Numbered from the stretch's first letter, positions 9,610-19,332 are shown. The stretch: 64,000 nt of DNA from Bacteroidales bacterium UBA5287 (GCA_002411345.1 DHSL01000041.1:33982-97981), one strand, 5' to 3'. The notes: generated from the sequence alone by a model not told the origin. Made by a program: numbers and translations.

Positions 9610-12600
9610 ATGAAAAAAACACTTAATGTTATAATGTTGTATATCCTCATAACCTTTGTCTCATACGGACAAGAGTTAAACAATGAAGATTATAAAGAAA
9701 AGATAAACACCTCTTTATCCAACATTTACCAAGAGACTTTATTACGTCCCGGCAAGGTAACAGTTGATTCTATTGCGATAATAAACCGAAAGAAAGTTAT
9801 TGAATTACATACAAATCTGGCGTTATCCTATCTTCCAATGCGAGAACAGACATTGCAGCTAATTTATGATAGCGTCAGGTTTTATTTACCCACAAAATAC
9901 AACAAACACGAGATTAAAGTATTCAGCGATAAACAAGATATCCGACAATTGGTTCCGAACATATATCGCGACAAAATAGAAAAAGATAAAGACCGTATAT
10001 TTTCTAATAAAGTAAAAACGCCATTGGTAAAGAACATTTCAAGTCCTGTCCAATCATTTCCGGAAGGATTGACTAACAACCACATAGCCATGTGGCAAAG
10101 TCACGGTTGGTATTATGAACAAAAACTAGGCAGATGGGAATGGCAACGTGCAAGAATATTCCAAACTGTTGAAGATCTTTACACTCAAAGCTATGTACTT
10201 CCTTTTCTTGTCCCAATGTTAGAAAATGCAGGAGCAAATGTAATACTTCCACGAGAAAGAGATTATAATAAGATTGAAGTGATTGTCGATAATAATGGAA
10301 GTACCGGCAATTCTGAGTATAAAGAGCAGAGCGGAAAAGAAAAATGGCAAGATACAAAAGCACCAGGATTTGCCAATCCAAAAGCATTTTATGTCGATAA
10401 TGAAAATCCTTTTCATTTAGGTTCAGCAAGACAAACAAAAACCGTTACTAATGAAAAAGAAAGTATAGCAGAATGGATTATCGATATACCCAAAAGAGAT
10501 ACTTATACAGTTTATGTATCGTACCAAACAGTAAAAAACAGCACCGATGATGCACTTTATACTGTATTTCACGAAGGAGGCAAAACAGACTTTATTGTAA
10601 ACCAACAAATGGGAGGAGGCACATGGATTTATCTTGGAAGCTTCTTATTTAATGAAGGAAATGACAATAAAATAGTAGTTACGAATAAGAGTAAAAAAGC
10701 GAATAAAATTATTAGTACAGATGCCGTTAAAATTGGAGGAGGAATGGGAAATATTGCACGTCTTCCCCACCCAGACGGATTTGAAAGCACCAACACAAAA
10801 AGTTCTGACAATGCAATAAATAAGAAGGACGATACTCGTTCAACGATATCATATAAACCAGAGACAAGCGGTTATCCACGATATACTGAAGGAGCCAGAT
10901 ATTGGATGCAATGGGCCGGTGTTCCCGATAGTATTTACAACTACTACGAAAGTAAGAACGACTATACAGACGATTATGCCAGTCGCGGAAGATGGGTAAA
11001 TTACCTTGCGGGAGGCTCAACCGTAATGCCGAAAGACAAAGGGTTGAATATTCCAATAGACCTAACATTTGCATTTCACACAGATGCAGGTACATATTGG
11101 GGTGATTCAATAGTAGGAACGCTTGGCATATACATGACACATTTCAACAATGAGAAGTTCGTAAATGGCAAATCCCGATGGGCCTCTCGCGACCTTACCG
11201 AGTTGATTATGGAAGAAATCACCAACGATATCCGTCGTGAGTTTGAGCCAGAATGGACACGTCGTCATATGTGGAACAGATCATACGCGGAAGCTCGAAC
11301 CCCCAATGTACCAACCATGTTACTGGAACTGCTTTCGCATCAGAACTTTGCCGATATGCGATATGGACTTGACCCCTCATTCCGATTCACTGTAAGTCGT
11401 GCAATTTACAAAGGGATGCTTAAATTTATATCATCACAATACAATCGTAATTATACTGTTCAGCCACTCCCTGTAAAAGATTTCAGTGTCACATTTTCCG
11501 GAGACACCGAAGTCACATTAAACTGGAAGCCAACCATAGATTTATCAGAATCGTCAGCGAATCCAACAAAATACATTGTCTACACCCGACTAAACGATGA
11601 AGGATTTGACAATGGAGTACTCGTAAACACGAACAGCTATAAAAAACAAATAAACAAAGACGAGATCTATAGTTTTAAGATAGAAGCAGTGAATGAAGGA
11701 GGCAGAAGTTTCCCTTCAGAAACCCTTTCGGCATGTCGTAAATCAGAAGAGAGAGGCATAGCTTTAATTGTAAATGGATTTACACGAGTATCCGCACCAT
11801 TCAGTTTTACAGCAGGTGACAGTATCGCAGGGTTTGTCGGAAGAGAAGACAACGGCGTACCCTATATTTCAGACCATCAATTTATTGGGCAGATGCATGA
11901 ATACCGGAGAGTTATTCCCTGGATGGATGATGACGCTTCCGGATTTGGTGACAGCGATGCGAATTATGAGACCACAGCAATTGCGGGGAACACATTCGAT
12001 TATCCATACACACACGGTCAATCGTTTACCAATGCAGGATATTCATTTGTCTCCAGTTCAGGAAGTGCCATCGAAAACGCACAGTTAAACAGTTCAACCT
12101 ACAAGATAGTCGATTGGATATTAGGAAAGCAGCGAGAATGGGTCGTAGCACACGGAGCGATGCCTTCGAAATACAAAACATTCAACAAAATACAACAAGA
12201 GAAAATAACAGAATATTGTAAATCAGGAGGGAATATTATTGTAAGCGGAGCCTTTGTCGGGACCGACTTATGGGATAATCCACGAGCAAAGAAAGTCGAC
12301 CGTGATTGGGCACAAAACATATTAAAATACAAATGGCGCAATAATTATGGAGGCGTAACAGGTCAAGTTAAAACCGTAGCATCCCCATTCGAGTCGATAA
12401 CCGGTAATTACACCTATTACAACGAGTTGAACAGTGAAAGTTACGTCGTTGAAAACCCCAACGCCATTGAGCCAGCAGATAAAAGCGCATATACCGTGTT
12501 TAGATATACAGAGAACAATTTGAGTGCAGGTACTTTTTACAAAGGCCAAACCTACAGCACTTGTGTTTTGGGTTTCCCAATCGAATCAATTAAAGGTCAA

Positions 12601-12651
12601 CATAACAGGAATATGCTAGTTAAGGGAATTCTTGAAGCTATGAATTTATAA
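9610..12651 (+). CDS. Amidase-like protein with inserted golvesin-type domain and FnIII domain
   Basis: A 1013-residue secreted protein with a signal peptide (VIMLYILITFVSYGQ). The N-acetylmuramoyl-L-alanine amidase (Amidase_3) fold appears split. Its first half is near 160-220 (WQSHGWYYEQK; LPRERDYN) and its second half near 410-615 (LTFAFHTDAGTYWG; PTMLLELLSHQNFADMRYGL). Candidate zinc and catalytic residues are the His of SHGW, the Glu of RERD, the His of FHTD and the Glu of LLELLSH. Between the halves sits a beta domain of the golvesin/xanthan-lyase-associated type (GGGTWIYLGSFLFNEG). An FnIII-like domain (about 620-715) and a C-terminal region with a Rossmann-like GGNIIVSGAFVG segment follow. 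It probably removes stem peptides from muropeptides in the periplasm. Related proteins are often called 'xanthan lyase', which is probably a misnomer. Confidence 0.75.
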   Translation: MKKTLNVIMLYILITFVSYGQELNNEDYKEKINTSLSNIYQETLLRPGKVTVDSIAIINRKKVIELHTNLALSYLPMREQTLQLIYDSVRFYLPTKYNKHEIKVFSDKQDIRQLVPNIYRDKIEKDKDRIFSNKVKTPLVKNISSPVQSFPEGLTNNHIAMWQSHGWYYEQKLGRWEWQRARIFQTVEDLYTQSYVLPFLVPMLENAGANVILPRERDYNKIEVIVDNNGSTGNSEYKEQSGKEKWQDTKAPGFANPKAFYVDNENPFHLGSARQTKTVTNEKESIAEWIIDIPKRDTYTVYVSYQTVKNSTDDALYTVFHEGGKTDFIVNQQMGGGTWIYLGSFLFNEGNDNKIVVTNKSKKANKIISTDAVKIGGGMGNIARLPHPDGFESTNTKSSDNAINKKDDTRSTISYKPETSGYPRYTEGARYWMQWAGVPDSIYNYYESKNDYTDDYASRGRWVNYLAGGSTVMPKDKGLNIPIDLTFAFHTDAGTYWGDSIVGTLGIYMTHFNNEKFVNGKSRWASRDLTELIMEEITNDIRREFEPEWTRRHMWNRSYAEARTPNVPTMLLELLSHQNFADMRYGLDPSFRFTVSRAIYKGMLKFISSQYNRNYTVQPLPVKDFSVTFSGDTEVTLNWKPTIDLSESSANPTKYIVYTRLNDEGFDNGVLVNTNSYKKQINKDEIYSFKIEAVNEGGRSFPSETLSACRKSEERGIALIVNGFTRVSAPFSFTAGDSIAGFVGREDNGVPYISDHQFIGQMHEYRRVIPWMDDDASGFGDSDANYETTAIAGNTFDYPYTHGQSFTNAGYSFVSSSGSAIENAQLNSSTYKIVDWILGKQREWVVAHGAMPSKYKTFNKIQQEKITEYCKSGGNIIVSGAFVGTDLWDNPRAKKVDRDWAQNILKYKWRNNYGGVTGQVKTVASPFESITGNYTYYNELNSESYVVENPNAIEPADKSAYTVFRYTENNLSAGTFYKGQTYSTCVLGFPIESIKGQHNRNMLVKGILEAMNL

Positions 12652-12825
12652 AGGAACCGGATTATTAAGGGAAGTTTGTGTTGCAAAACCATAGAGGATT
12701 GTTCCTTAGTTTATGAAGAAATCAGTTAGTTAATGTGAATTTTGAAGCAATGGATAAATAAAGAAACAGTATATTAGCAGGATTATTAAAACAATAGAAT
12801 AATAAACAAATAACAACATACGATA

Positions 12826-14280
12826 ATGAAAAATATTAATGCATTCATTTATTATGCACAGTCGGAGCAAGCAAGCAAAACAGTCGCCGATCTCAAGCAG
12901 TCACCTTTGATAAGCACAATATATTTAGTAACCACCAATAAAGAACTTCAACCATTGGCAGGTTGCGAAATCGTTTATGTAGATTCATTTCAGAGTACCC
13001 AAACGATAAAGAAAATCGCAGAGTATTCGACGACAGATTATTCACTTATCTATTTGAAGTCCACAGCATTAAAGTTAGGATATTTTGCTTTAGAGCGCAT
13101 GATACGAATTGCAGAAGACAGTCAGGCCGGCATGGTTTATGCGGATTACTATGCACAAATCAACGACAACGTAAAGAACAGTCCCGTAATTGATTATCAA
13201 GAAGGCAGTCTGCGTGACGACTTCAATTTCGGCTCATTGATGATCTACAATTCCGGTGCATTAAAAGAAAGTGCAGAAAAGATGAATGCCAATCAATATC
13301 AATACGCCGGTATTTACGATTTGCGTTTGAAAGTATCACAGAATCATCCACTTGTTCATATCAATGAATATCTATATACCGAAGTAGAAGAAGACACACG
13401 TCAATCAGGCGAAAAGATATTCGACTATGTAGATCCTAAGAACCGAGCCGTTCAGATAGAGATGGAACAAGCATGCACCCAACACCTTAAAGACGTAGGT
13501 GCATATTTAGCACCCAAGTTTAAGACCATAGAATTCGACCAAGGCACATTTGAGTACGAAGCATCCGTCATTATACCCGTCCGCAATAGAATCAGGACCA
13601 TATCCGATGCCATCCAATCCGTGTTAATACAAAAGACCAATTTCAAGTTCAACCTCATCATCATAGACAACCTATCCACCGACGGCACAACAGAAGCCAT
13701 TGATTCCTTTAAAGATGAGCGACTTATCCATATCATCCCAAAACGTACCGATTTAGGTATTGGCGGATGTTGGAATTTAGGTATTCATCACGAAAAGTGC
13801 GGTAAGTTTGCCGTTCAGTTAGACAGTGACGATGTTTACAGCGGCGAAGACACCCTGCAAAAAATCGTAGACGCGTTCTACGAACAGAACTGCGCAATGG
13901 TAGTCGGCACCTATCAGATGACCAATTTCGAGATGCAGATGATCCCCCCCGGAATCATTGACCATAAAGAGTGGACCCCCGAAAACGGAAGGAACAACGC
14001 ATTGAGAATCAACGGCCTTGGTGCCCCTCGCGCCTTCTACACCCCTGTCCTTCGAGAAATCAAGCTACCCAATACAAGTTACGGAGAAGATTATGCGTTA
14101 GGATTAAATATATCCCGCAACTATCAGATTGGTCGAATATACGATATTTTGTATCTTTGTCGCCGTTGGGACGATAATTCCGATGCATCACTTGACATCG
14201 TTAAGATGAACGGTCATAATACTTATAAAGACAGAATCCGTACTTGGGAATTACAAGCAAGAAAGAGAATATCAAAATAG
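12826..14280 (+). CDS. Family 2 glycosyltransferase in the peptidoglycan-salvage operon
   Basis: A 484-residue cytoplasmic protein without signal peptide or clear membrane segment. The C-terminal half (about 244-480) is a GT-A fold glycosyltransferase of family 2: ASVIIPVRNRIRTISDAIQS, then IIDNLSTDGTTEAID and the DxD-type motif AVQLDSDDVYSG. The N-terminal half (1-240) also looks GT-A-like but degenerate (YLVTTNKELQPL; GMVYADYYAQ), so the protein may be a tandem of an inactive and an active domain. It overlaps the SpoIID-type gene by 37 bases. Why a transferase sits among catabolic genes is unclear; it might glycosylate a salvage intermediate or a surface protein. The family call is safe; the role is unknown. 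Confidence 0.82.
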   Translation: MKNINAFIYYAQSEQASKTVADLKQSPLISTIYLVTTNKELQPLAGCEIVYVDSFQSTQTIKKIAEYSTTDYSLIYLKSTALKLGYFALERMIRIAEDSQAGMVYADYYAQINDNVKNSPVIDYQEGSLRDDFNFGSLMIYNSGALKESAEKMNANQYQYAGIYDLRLKVSQNHPLVHINEYLYTEVEEDTRQSGEKIFDYVDPKNRAVQIEMEQACTQHLKDVGAYLAPKFKTIEFDQGTFEYEASVIIPVRNRIRTISDAIQSVLIQKTNFKFNLIIIDNLSTDGTTEAIDSFKDERLIHIIPKRTDLGIGGCWNLGIHHEKCGKFAVQLDSDDVYSGEDTLQKIVDAFYEQNCAMVVGTYQMTNFEMQMIPPGIIDHKEWTPENGRNNALRINGLGAPRAFYTPVLREIKLPNTSYGEDYALGLNISRNYQIGRIYDILYLCRRWDDNSDASLDIVKMNGHNTYKDRIRTWELQARKRISK

Positions 14281-15776
14281 AGAATCATACAATAAAAACA
14301 TCAATCAAAGTGGAAGAACCCCTTATAAATGTTGGAATATTGTTAGAGCAACCGAAAATCACCTTTTCGTTGTTAGTCCCCTATCAATTCAATGGTACAG
14401 AAATCCCGGCCGGAGATTATTATGTTGAGTATTCAGAAGGAAGCATACTTTTTAATGGAAGCAAGCATAAAGAAATCATATTTAAGACCGACCATTTACA
14501 TACCGATTCCTTTGAGATCAAGGACGTTATCATCGGATTGAATTTCCATTGGGAACGCAAAGAAGACCAGCGATTTTTAGGCGAGCTCAAGTTCATTGTT
14601 GAGAAAGAAGCCATTACCGCAATCAATATTGTCATGCTGGAAGATTATCTCACCAGCGTGATCTCTTCAGAGATGAGTGCTACCAGTTCCGTTCAGCTAT
14701 TGAATACCCATGCCGTTATTTCGCGCAGCTGGATGGTATCCCAGTTAGAACAAAAGCGTAGAAAGCAATCAGAGCATGTTCACTATGAGATGATTGACAC
14801 CCCCAACGAAATGTTTCGGTGGTACGATAGAGAAGACCACGCCCATTTTGATGTCTGCGCCGACGATCACTGTCAACGTTATCAAGGAATTACCCGTCAG
14901 TCGACACAACTAGTAAAACAAGCTGTCGAATCCACCCGAGGAGAGATGGTCAGTTACGAAGGCAATGTTTGCGATACCCGATTCTCTAAATGTTGCGGAG
15001 GAATTATGGAAACCTTTGAAAACGTGTGGGAACCCGTACTCCATCCCTATCTTCAAGGCAAGCCAGACTTATTAGAAGAGTTGAAAGGAAAAGGAGAAAA
15101 TAATGCAAGTGCAGCGTCAAGTGGGAAAGACGGTTGTAAGGAAGGATTGAAGGGAAAAGAAGACGAAATTACAAGCGCAACATCAAGAGCAATGTCAATT
15201 GGTAATGACGTTTGTGCAGAAGGATTGACATCATTCCCAGACTTGACCGATGAAGAAGAAGTCGAAAAATGGATTCGCACAACCCCCCCAGCCTTTTGCA
15301 ACACAAAAGATATCCACATACTCAAGCAAGTATTGAATGATTACGATCAAGAAACCACCGATTTCTACAGGTGGAAAGTAAGCTATACCCAAGAAGAATT
15401 ATCCACATTGATCAAGCAACGTTCAGGTGTTGATTACGGAGAGATTCTCGATTTGGAGCCCCTTGAGCGCGGGACATCCGGTCGCATCATCAGGCTCAAG
15501 ATAGTCGGTACCGAGCGCGTTAAGACTATCGGCAAAGAACTCGAGATCAGGAGAACCTTATCCCCCTCACACCTTTACAGTTCCGCGTTTATTATCGAAG
15601 CAGAAGACGAGAATGACGAAGGCATACCCCAGACATTCAATATCATAGGCGCCGGTTGGGGTCACGGAGTTGGTCTCTGTCAGATTGGAGCAGCAATGAT
15701 GGCCGAAAAAGGTTATAGCTACAATCAAATATTAGAGCACTATTTTCCAAACGCACAAATAGAAAAGAAATACTGA
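14244..15776 (+). CDS. SpoIID-domain protein (lytic transglycosylase-like)
   Basis: The SpoIID signature is clear: YLTSVISSEMSATSSVQLLN (the Glu of SSEM matches the catalytic acid of SpoIID) and the C-terminal GAGWGHGVGLCQIGAAMMA. SpoIID enzymes cleave glycan strands lacking stem peptides, releasing anhydro-MurNAc ends. This fits the order amidase first, SpoIID second, AmpG-like importer third. No signal peptide is visible, which is odd for a wall enzyme. The start is uncertain: TTG at 14244, inside the previous gene, or GTG at 14310, just before EEPLINVGILLEQ. A low-complexity insert made of two copies of one unit lies at about residues 280-327. Confidence 0.85.
   Translation: MGITSKKENIKIENHTIKTSIKVEEPLINVGILLEQPKITFSLLVPYQFNGTEIPAGDYYVEYSEGSILFNGSKHKEIIFKTDHLHTDSFEIKDVIIGLNFHWERKEDQRFLGELKFIVEKEAITAINIVMLEDYLTSVISSEMSATSSVQLLNTHAVISRSWMVSQLEQKRRKQSEHVHYEMIDTPNEMFRWYDREDHAHFDVCADDHCQRYQGITRQSTQLVKQAVESTRGEMVSYEGNVCDTRFSKCCGGIMETFENVWEPVLHPYLQGKPDLLEELKGKGENNASAASSGKDGCKEGLKGKEDEITSATSRAMSIGNDVCAEGLTSFPDLTDEEEVEKWIRTTPPAFCNTKDIHILKQVLNDYDQETTDFYRWKVSYTQEELSTLIKQRSGVDYGEILDLEPLERGTSGRIIRLKIVGTERVKTIGKELEIRRTLSPSHLYSSAFIIEAEDENDEGIPQTFNIIGAGWGHGVGLCQIGAAMMAEKGYSYNQILEHYFPNAQIEKKY
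15081..15224 (+). repeat. In-frame tandem duplication inside the SpoIID gene
   Basis: Two imperfect units of 66 bases (15081-15146) and 78 bases (15147-15224) start with TTGAAAGGAAAAG and TTGAAGGGAAAAG and end with GTAAGGAAGGA and GTGCAGAAGGA. They encode LKGKGENNASAASS...GKDGCKEG and LKGKEDEITSATSR...GNDVCAEG. The unit length is a multiple of three, so the frame is kept. Sequence on either side reads on naturally across the insert. Confidence 0.75.
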
Positions 15777-15790
15777 AAGAACAATTTAAC

Positions 15791-17992
15791 ATGAAAGAAA
15801 TTACACAAAAGAAACGCAATCCCTGGGCATGGGTACCCACGCTATATTTTGCAGAAGGAATCCCTTATGTCGTCGTAAATACCGTAGCAGTAATCCTTTA
15901 CAAAAGGTTAGGCATATCCAACACCGATATTGCCCTCTTCACCGGTTTGCTATATCTTCCATGGGTTATAAAGCCATTCTGGAGTCCCTTTGTCGATTTG
16001 ATTAAGACAAAACGCTGGTGGGTAGTTTTGATGCAGCTATTTATTGCGATAGGATTTTTGGCTGTAGCCTTTTTCATACCATTGTCCTTTTACTTTAAAG
16101 CAACACTTCTTGTATTTTGGCTAATTGCTTTCAGTTCAGCCACTCACGATATTGCCGCAGACGGTTTTTATATGCTCGCTTTAGATGACGGACAACAATC
16201 ATTTTTTGTCGGCATCCGCAGCACCTTCTACCGATTTGCCTCCATAACAGGTCAAGGCTTATTGATTATCCTTGCCGGGTTTTTAGAAACCAGTACCGGT
16301 ATGGAACCGATGCGATTCGAGATCCAGTCGACGAACAACATAGTCCAGACCACCGATTGGAAAAGCGCGTTAAGTGCGGTCCCCGGGTCTGGTTCAGAAG
16401 GAACATTCATTGCATTCTCAGGGGGAGAAGCTGCAGAAGCAGCAGTTGAGACTGTTGGTGAAAATGTTAGTTCAGCAGGTGAGGTTGCAGGACTGGCAAG
16501 TAATGCAGCAGGTAAAGCTGAAAGCACATTCACAGGATTCCCTACAGAAGATTCGGCAGATGTGAAGGATGTAAGTGTTAGTGAAGCAGGTGAAGTCGCA
16601 GGAGTTGCAGGTCAAGCAGGAGGTGATACTGTTAGTGAAGCTGTTGGTACAGCAGTGGAAGTGGCAAGTGCAGCAGGTGAATCTAACGGCACATTCATTG
16701 CATTTCCTTCCCAGTTACAATTAAATACAGGAAATATCAGTACCGATTCACTCAATCGTCTGAAACAATTTGTGATAAGCCACAATCAAGAAAACGGATT
16801 CATCCATGTCGATAATGTTGTCAGCGAGAATGGCACAGAAAGCTGGTGGCAAAAAACCGTAAGCAAGGCATGGAAAGTCAATATATCCAGACCGTTAGGC
16901 AATTGGATCAGAAACAGTTTCGGTGAAAAGCAAGAGATAGTATCATCGAATGTATTAACCGGTAATGCCGGCATTGTAGCCATCAAGCTAAACCAAAAAC
17001 CGTTAGCAGGCGAAGAATTCGTATTAAATACCCGAATGAAGTCCGGCGACAAAAGCATATCACTCATCTCCGGAGAACGCCTGACCTTCAATGAAAGCAA
17101 TTGGGACAAACCCGCTTATATGGTCGTACAGCTCGATAAAAAGTTAGACGACAAGACAATCACCACATTTGAAGCCACCTCCGGTAATCTTCAATTAGCC
17201 TGGAGTATCGTCTTTTATATACTAGCAGCCTTTTTCATTATCCTATGCATCTATCACAACTTCATATTACCCCGTCCCTCATCCGATGTCGCCAAAGACC
17301 ATAGTCCCAAAGACATCATGAAAGAGTTCGGCAGAACCTTCTCCACATTCTTCAGGAAAAAGCAGATCATTGCAGCCCTGCTGTTCATGCTGTTATACCG
17401 ATTAGGCGAAGCCATGCTAGTAAAGATGGCCTCCCCATTTCTGTTGGACGGTCGCGAGATTGGCGGATTAGGTCTCACCACCGGTCAAGTCGGACTAGTC
17501 TACGGAACCGTAGGCGTGCTATGTCTAACCATTGGCGGTATTATAGGCGGATTTGCCATCAACCGTAAAGGGTTAAAATACTGGTTATGGCCAATGGCAT
17601 TATGTATCACCCTTCCTCACCTTGCCTACCTGTTCCTGTCCTGGTATCAGCCCCAGAGCATGCTCGCGATAAATCTGGCCGTAGCCATTGAACAATTCGG
17701 TTATGGATTTGGGTACACCGCCTATATGATGTATCTGATCTTCTTCTCCCAAGGCGAGTATAAGACCGCCCATTACGCCATCTGTACCGGTTTCATGGCA
17801 TTAGGAATGATGTTACCCGGCATGTTCGCAGGATGGTTACAAGAGCTGATTGGATATCATAACTTCTTTATCTTTGTAATGATCTGTGCGATCCCCACAT
17901 TATCCATAATCCCATTCCTGAAGGTCGATTCAGACTTCGGCAAAGTAAAAAAGATAAAAGAGCCACAGACGGAACAAGTCGAAGCAAAGTAA
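15791..17992 (+). CDS. AmpG-like MFS permease with large extracytoplasmic insert
   Basis: The N-terminus (NPWAWVPTLYFAEGIPYVVV) and helix pattern fit the AmpG-like major facilitator group, which imports muropeptides or anhydro-sugars by proton symport. Five or six helices run to about residue 180 (SITGQGLLIILAGFLE). About 290 residues outside the membrane follow (roughly 185-475), then six more helices from SIVFYILAAFFIILCIYHNF. Standard AmpG proteins are about 430-490 residues; this one has 733. The second part of the insert (KVNISRPLGNWIRNSFGEK onward) looks like a folded beta domain. The first part (about 200-305) is Ala/Gly/Val/Glu-rich repetitive sequence. It sits 14 bases after the SpoIID gene and probably imports the periplasmic products into the cytoplasm. 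Confidence 0.85.
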   Translation: MKEITQKKRNPWAWVPTLYFAEGIPYVVVNTVAVILYKRLGISNTDIALFTGLLYLPWVIKPFWSPFVDLIKTKRWWVVLMQLFIAIGFLAVAFFIPLSFYFKATLLVFWLIAFSSATHDIAADGFYMLALDDGQQSFFVGIRSTFYRFASITGQGLLIILAGFLETSTGMEPMRFEIQSTNNIVQTTDWKSALSAVPGSGSEGTFIAFSGGEAAEAAVETVGENVSSAGEVAGLASNAAGKAESTFTGFPTEDSADVKDVSVSEAGEVAGVAGQAGGDTVSEAVGTAVEVASAAGESNGTFIAFPSQLQLNTGNISTDSLNRLKQFVISHNQENGFIHVDNVVSENGTESWWQKTVSKAWKVNISRPLGNWIRNSFGEKQEIVSSNVLTGNAGIVAIKLNQKPLAGEEFVLNTRMKSGDKSISLISGERLTFNESNWDKPAYMVVQLDKKLDDKTITTFEATSGNLQLAWSIVFYILAAFFIILCIYHNFILPRPSSDVAKDHSPKDIMKEFGRTFSTFFRKKQIIAALLFMLLYRLGEAMLVKMASPFLLDGREIGGLGLTTGQVGLVYGTVGVLCLTIGGIIGGFAINRKGLKYWLWPMALCITLPHLAYLFLSWYQPQSMLAINLAVAIEQFGYGFGYTAYMMYLIFFSQGEYKTAHYAICTGFMALGMMLPGMFAGWLQELIGYHNFFIFVMICAIPTLSIIPFLKVDSDFGKVKKIKEPQTEQVEAK
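16400..16708 (+). repeat. Repetitive low-complexity insert in the MFS gene
   Basis: The segment is bounded by near-copies encoding GTFIAFSGG (16400) and GTFIAFPSQ (about 16688), with a third, weaker copy STFTGFPTED near 16523. Between them, GCAGGTGA(A/G)GTTGCAGGA-like units recur and encode SAGEVAGLASNAAGK and EAGEVAGVAGQAGGD. The pattern suggests growth by slippage or unequal recombination between short repeats. Confidence 0.7.
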
Positions 17993-18043
17993 TAAAGACA
18001 AAAGAGTCGAAAACGGAACAAGTCTAAAATAAGTAAAAAGATA
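17956..18043 (+). repeat. Imperfect 44-base tandem duplication over the permease stop codon
   Basis: The bases encoding the last residues of the permease (AAAAGAGCCACAGACGGAAC from 17956) are repeated with changes immediately downstream (AAAAGAGTCGAAAACGGAAC from 18000). The second copy lies in the non-coding gap before the DUF1343 gene. Confidence 0.6.
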
Positions 18044-18093
18044 GACAAAGTATAAACAGAGCAAATTGAAAAAAATAAATAAAGAATACACCT

Positions 18094-19332
18094 ATGAGAT
18101 TATTTATATCAATCATGGTCGTTTGCGGGATCCTGTTTCAGTCGCCCCTCGCAGCCCAGAACATAAAGATCAAGACCGGCATTGAAATATTGAAAGAACA
18201 GAACTTCAAGATCTTAGAAGGCAAGAGAGTTGGGTTAATCACCAATCCGACCGGCGTCGACAACAATTTGAAGTCCACCATCGATATTTTGAACGAAGCC
18301 CCCAATGTCAATCTGGTAGCCCTTTACGGACCAGAGCACGGCGTGAGAGGAGACGTCCATGCAGGCGATAAAGTCGACACCTCATCCGATCCCCGGACCG
18401 GCATTCCCGAGTACTCATTATACGGAGCAACCCGTAAGCCCACCCCCGAGATGTTGAAAGACATCGATGTATTAGTATACGACATACAAGACATCGGTTG
18501 CCGTTCCTACACCTATATCTCCACCATGTATTTAGCCATGCAAGCCGCCGCCGAAAACAATATCGAGTTTATAGTCCTAGACCGTCCCAACCCATTAGGC
18601 GGATTAAAAGTAGAAGGCAATTTAGTAGAAGAAGGCTTCTTCTCCTTTGTCAGTCAGCTTAAGATCCCATACATCTACGGCCTCACCTGCGGCGAGTTAG
18701 CCCAGATGATTATTGGCGAGAAGATGATTGAGAAACCCTGTAAACTCCAAGTCGTCAAGATGAAGAAGTGGCGCAGAAAAATGAATTTCGGTGATACCGG
18801 TCTCCCCTGGGTACCCGCCTCCCCCCATATCCCCTTTGCCCATTCCGCCTATTTCTATCCCGTCTCAGGAATATTAGGCGAGTTAGGCTACATGTCCATT
18901 GGTGTAGGCTATACCCTACCCTTCGAGATGTTTGCCGCCGAATGGATCAATGCCGAAGATTTAGCAAAAGCATTAAATGCCAAGCGATTACCCGGCGTCA
19001 CGTTCCGTCCCATCCATTTGAAGCCCTTTTACAGCGCAGGCCAAGGCAAGAATCTTCAAGGCGTTCAAGTCTATCTGACCCAGTTCGACAAAGTCCGTCT
19101 CTCCGACATACAGTTTCATGTAATGGAAGTCGCCGCACAACTATACCCAGACCATAAAGTCTTTGACCATGCCGATGAAAAACGATTCAACATGTTCGAC
19201 AAAGTCAGCGGCAGCGATTTCATCCGGACAGAATTCAGTAAGAACCATCGTTTTAATGATATCCAAAGCTATTGGACCAAAGACGAAACAACCTTTAAAC
19301 AACAATCTAAAAAATATCACATATACAAATGA
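18094..19332 (+). CDS. namZ: DUF1343 exo-beta-N-acetylmuramidase (NamZ-like)
   Basis: A signal peptide (MRLFISIMVVCGILFQSPLA) precedes a complete DUF1343 domain of normal length (412 residues): VGLITNPTGVD, ALYGPEHGVRGD, VLVYDIQDIGCRSYTYISTM, LDRPNPLGG, and SPHIPFAHSAYFYPVSGIL. Proteins of this family (YbbC/NamZ, GH171) cut MurNAc from the non-reducing end of peptidoglycan glycans. Location is periplasmic or on the surface. It overlaps the next gene by four bases (ATGA). With MurT, MurK and MurQ following, it supplies the free MurNAc on which that pathway depends. Confidence 0.92.
   Translation: MRLFISIMVVCGILFQSPLAAQNIKIKTGIEILKEQNFKILEGKRVGLITNPTGVDNNLKSTIDILNEAPNVNLVALYGPEHGVRGDVHAGDKVDTSSDPRTGIPEYSLYGATRKPTPEMLKDIDVLVYDIQDIGCRSYTYISTMYLAMQAAAENNIEFIVLDRPNPLGGLKVEGNLVEEGFFSFVSQLKIPYIYGLTCGELAQMIIGEKMIEKPCKLQVVKMKKWRRKMNFGDTGLPWVPASPHIPFAHSAYFYPVSGILGELGYMSIGVGYTLPFEMFAAEWINAEDLAKALNAKRLPGVTFRPIHLKPFYSAGQGKNLQGVQVYLTQFDKVRLSDIQFHVMEVAAQLYPDHKVFDHADEKRFNMFDKVSGSDFIRTEFSKNHRFNDIQSYWTKDETTFKQQSKKYHIYK

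Noticed and set aside
10073..10438. A 121-codon minus-strand frame and similar long antisense frames within 9.6-12.6 kb
   Set aside because: They mirror the amidase-like gene, have no family resemblance and no promoter or partner.
12652..12825. A possible promoter or RNA gene between the amidase-like and glycosyltransferase genes
   Set aside because: No TAnnTTTG element, stable hairpin or known RNA signature was found.
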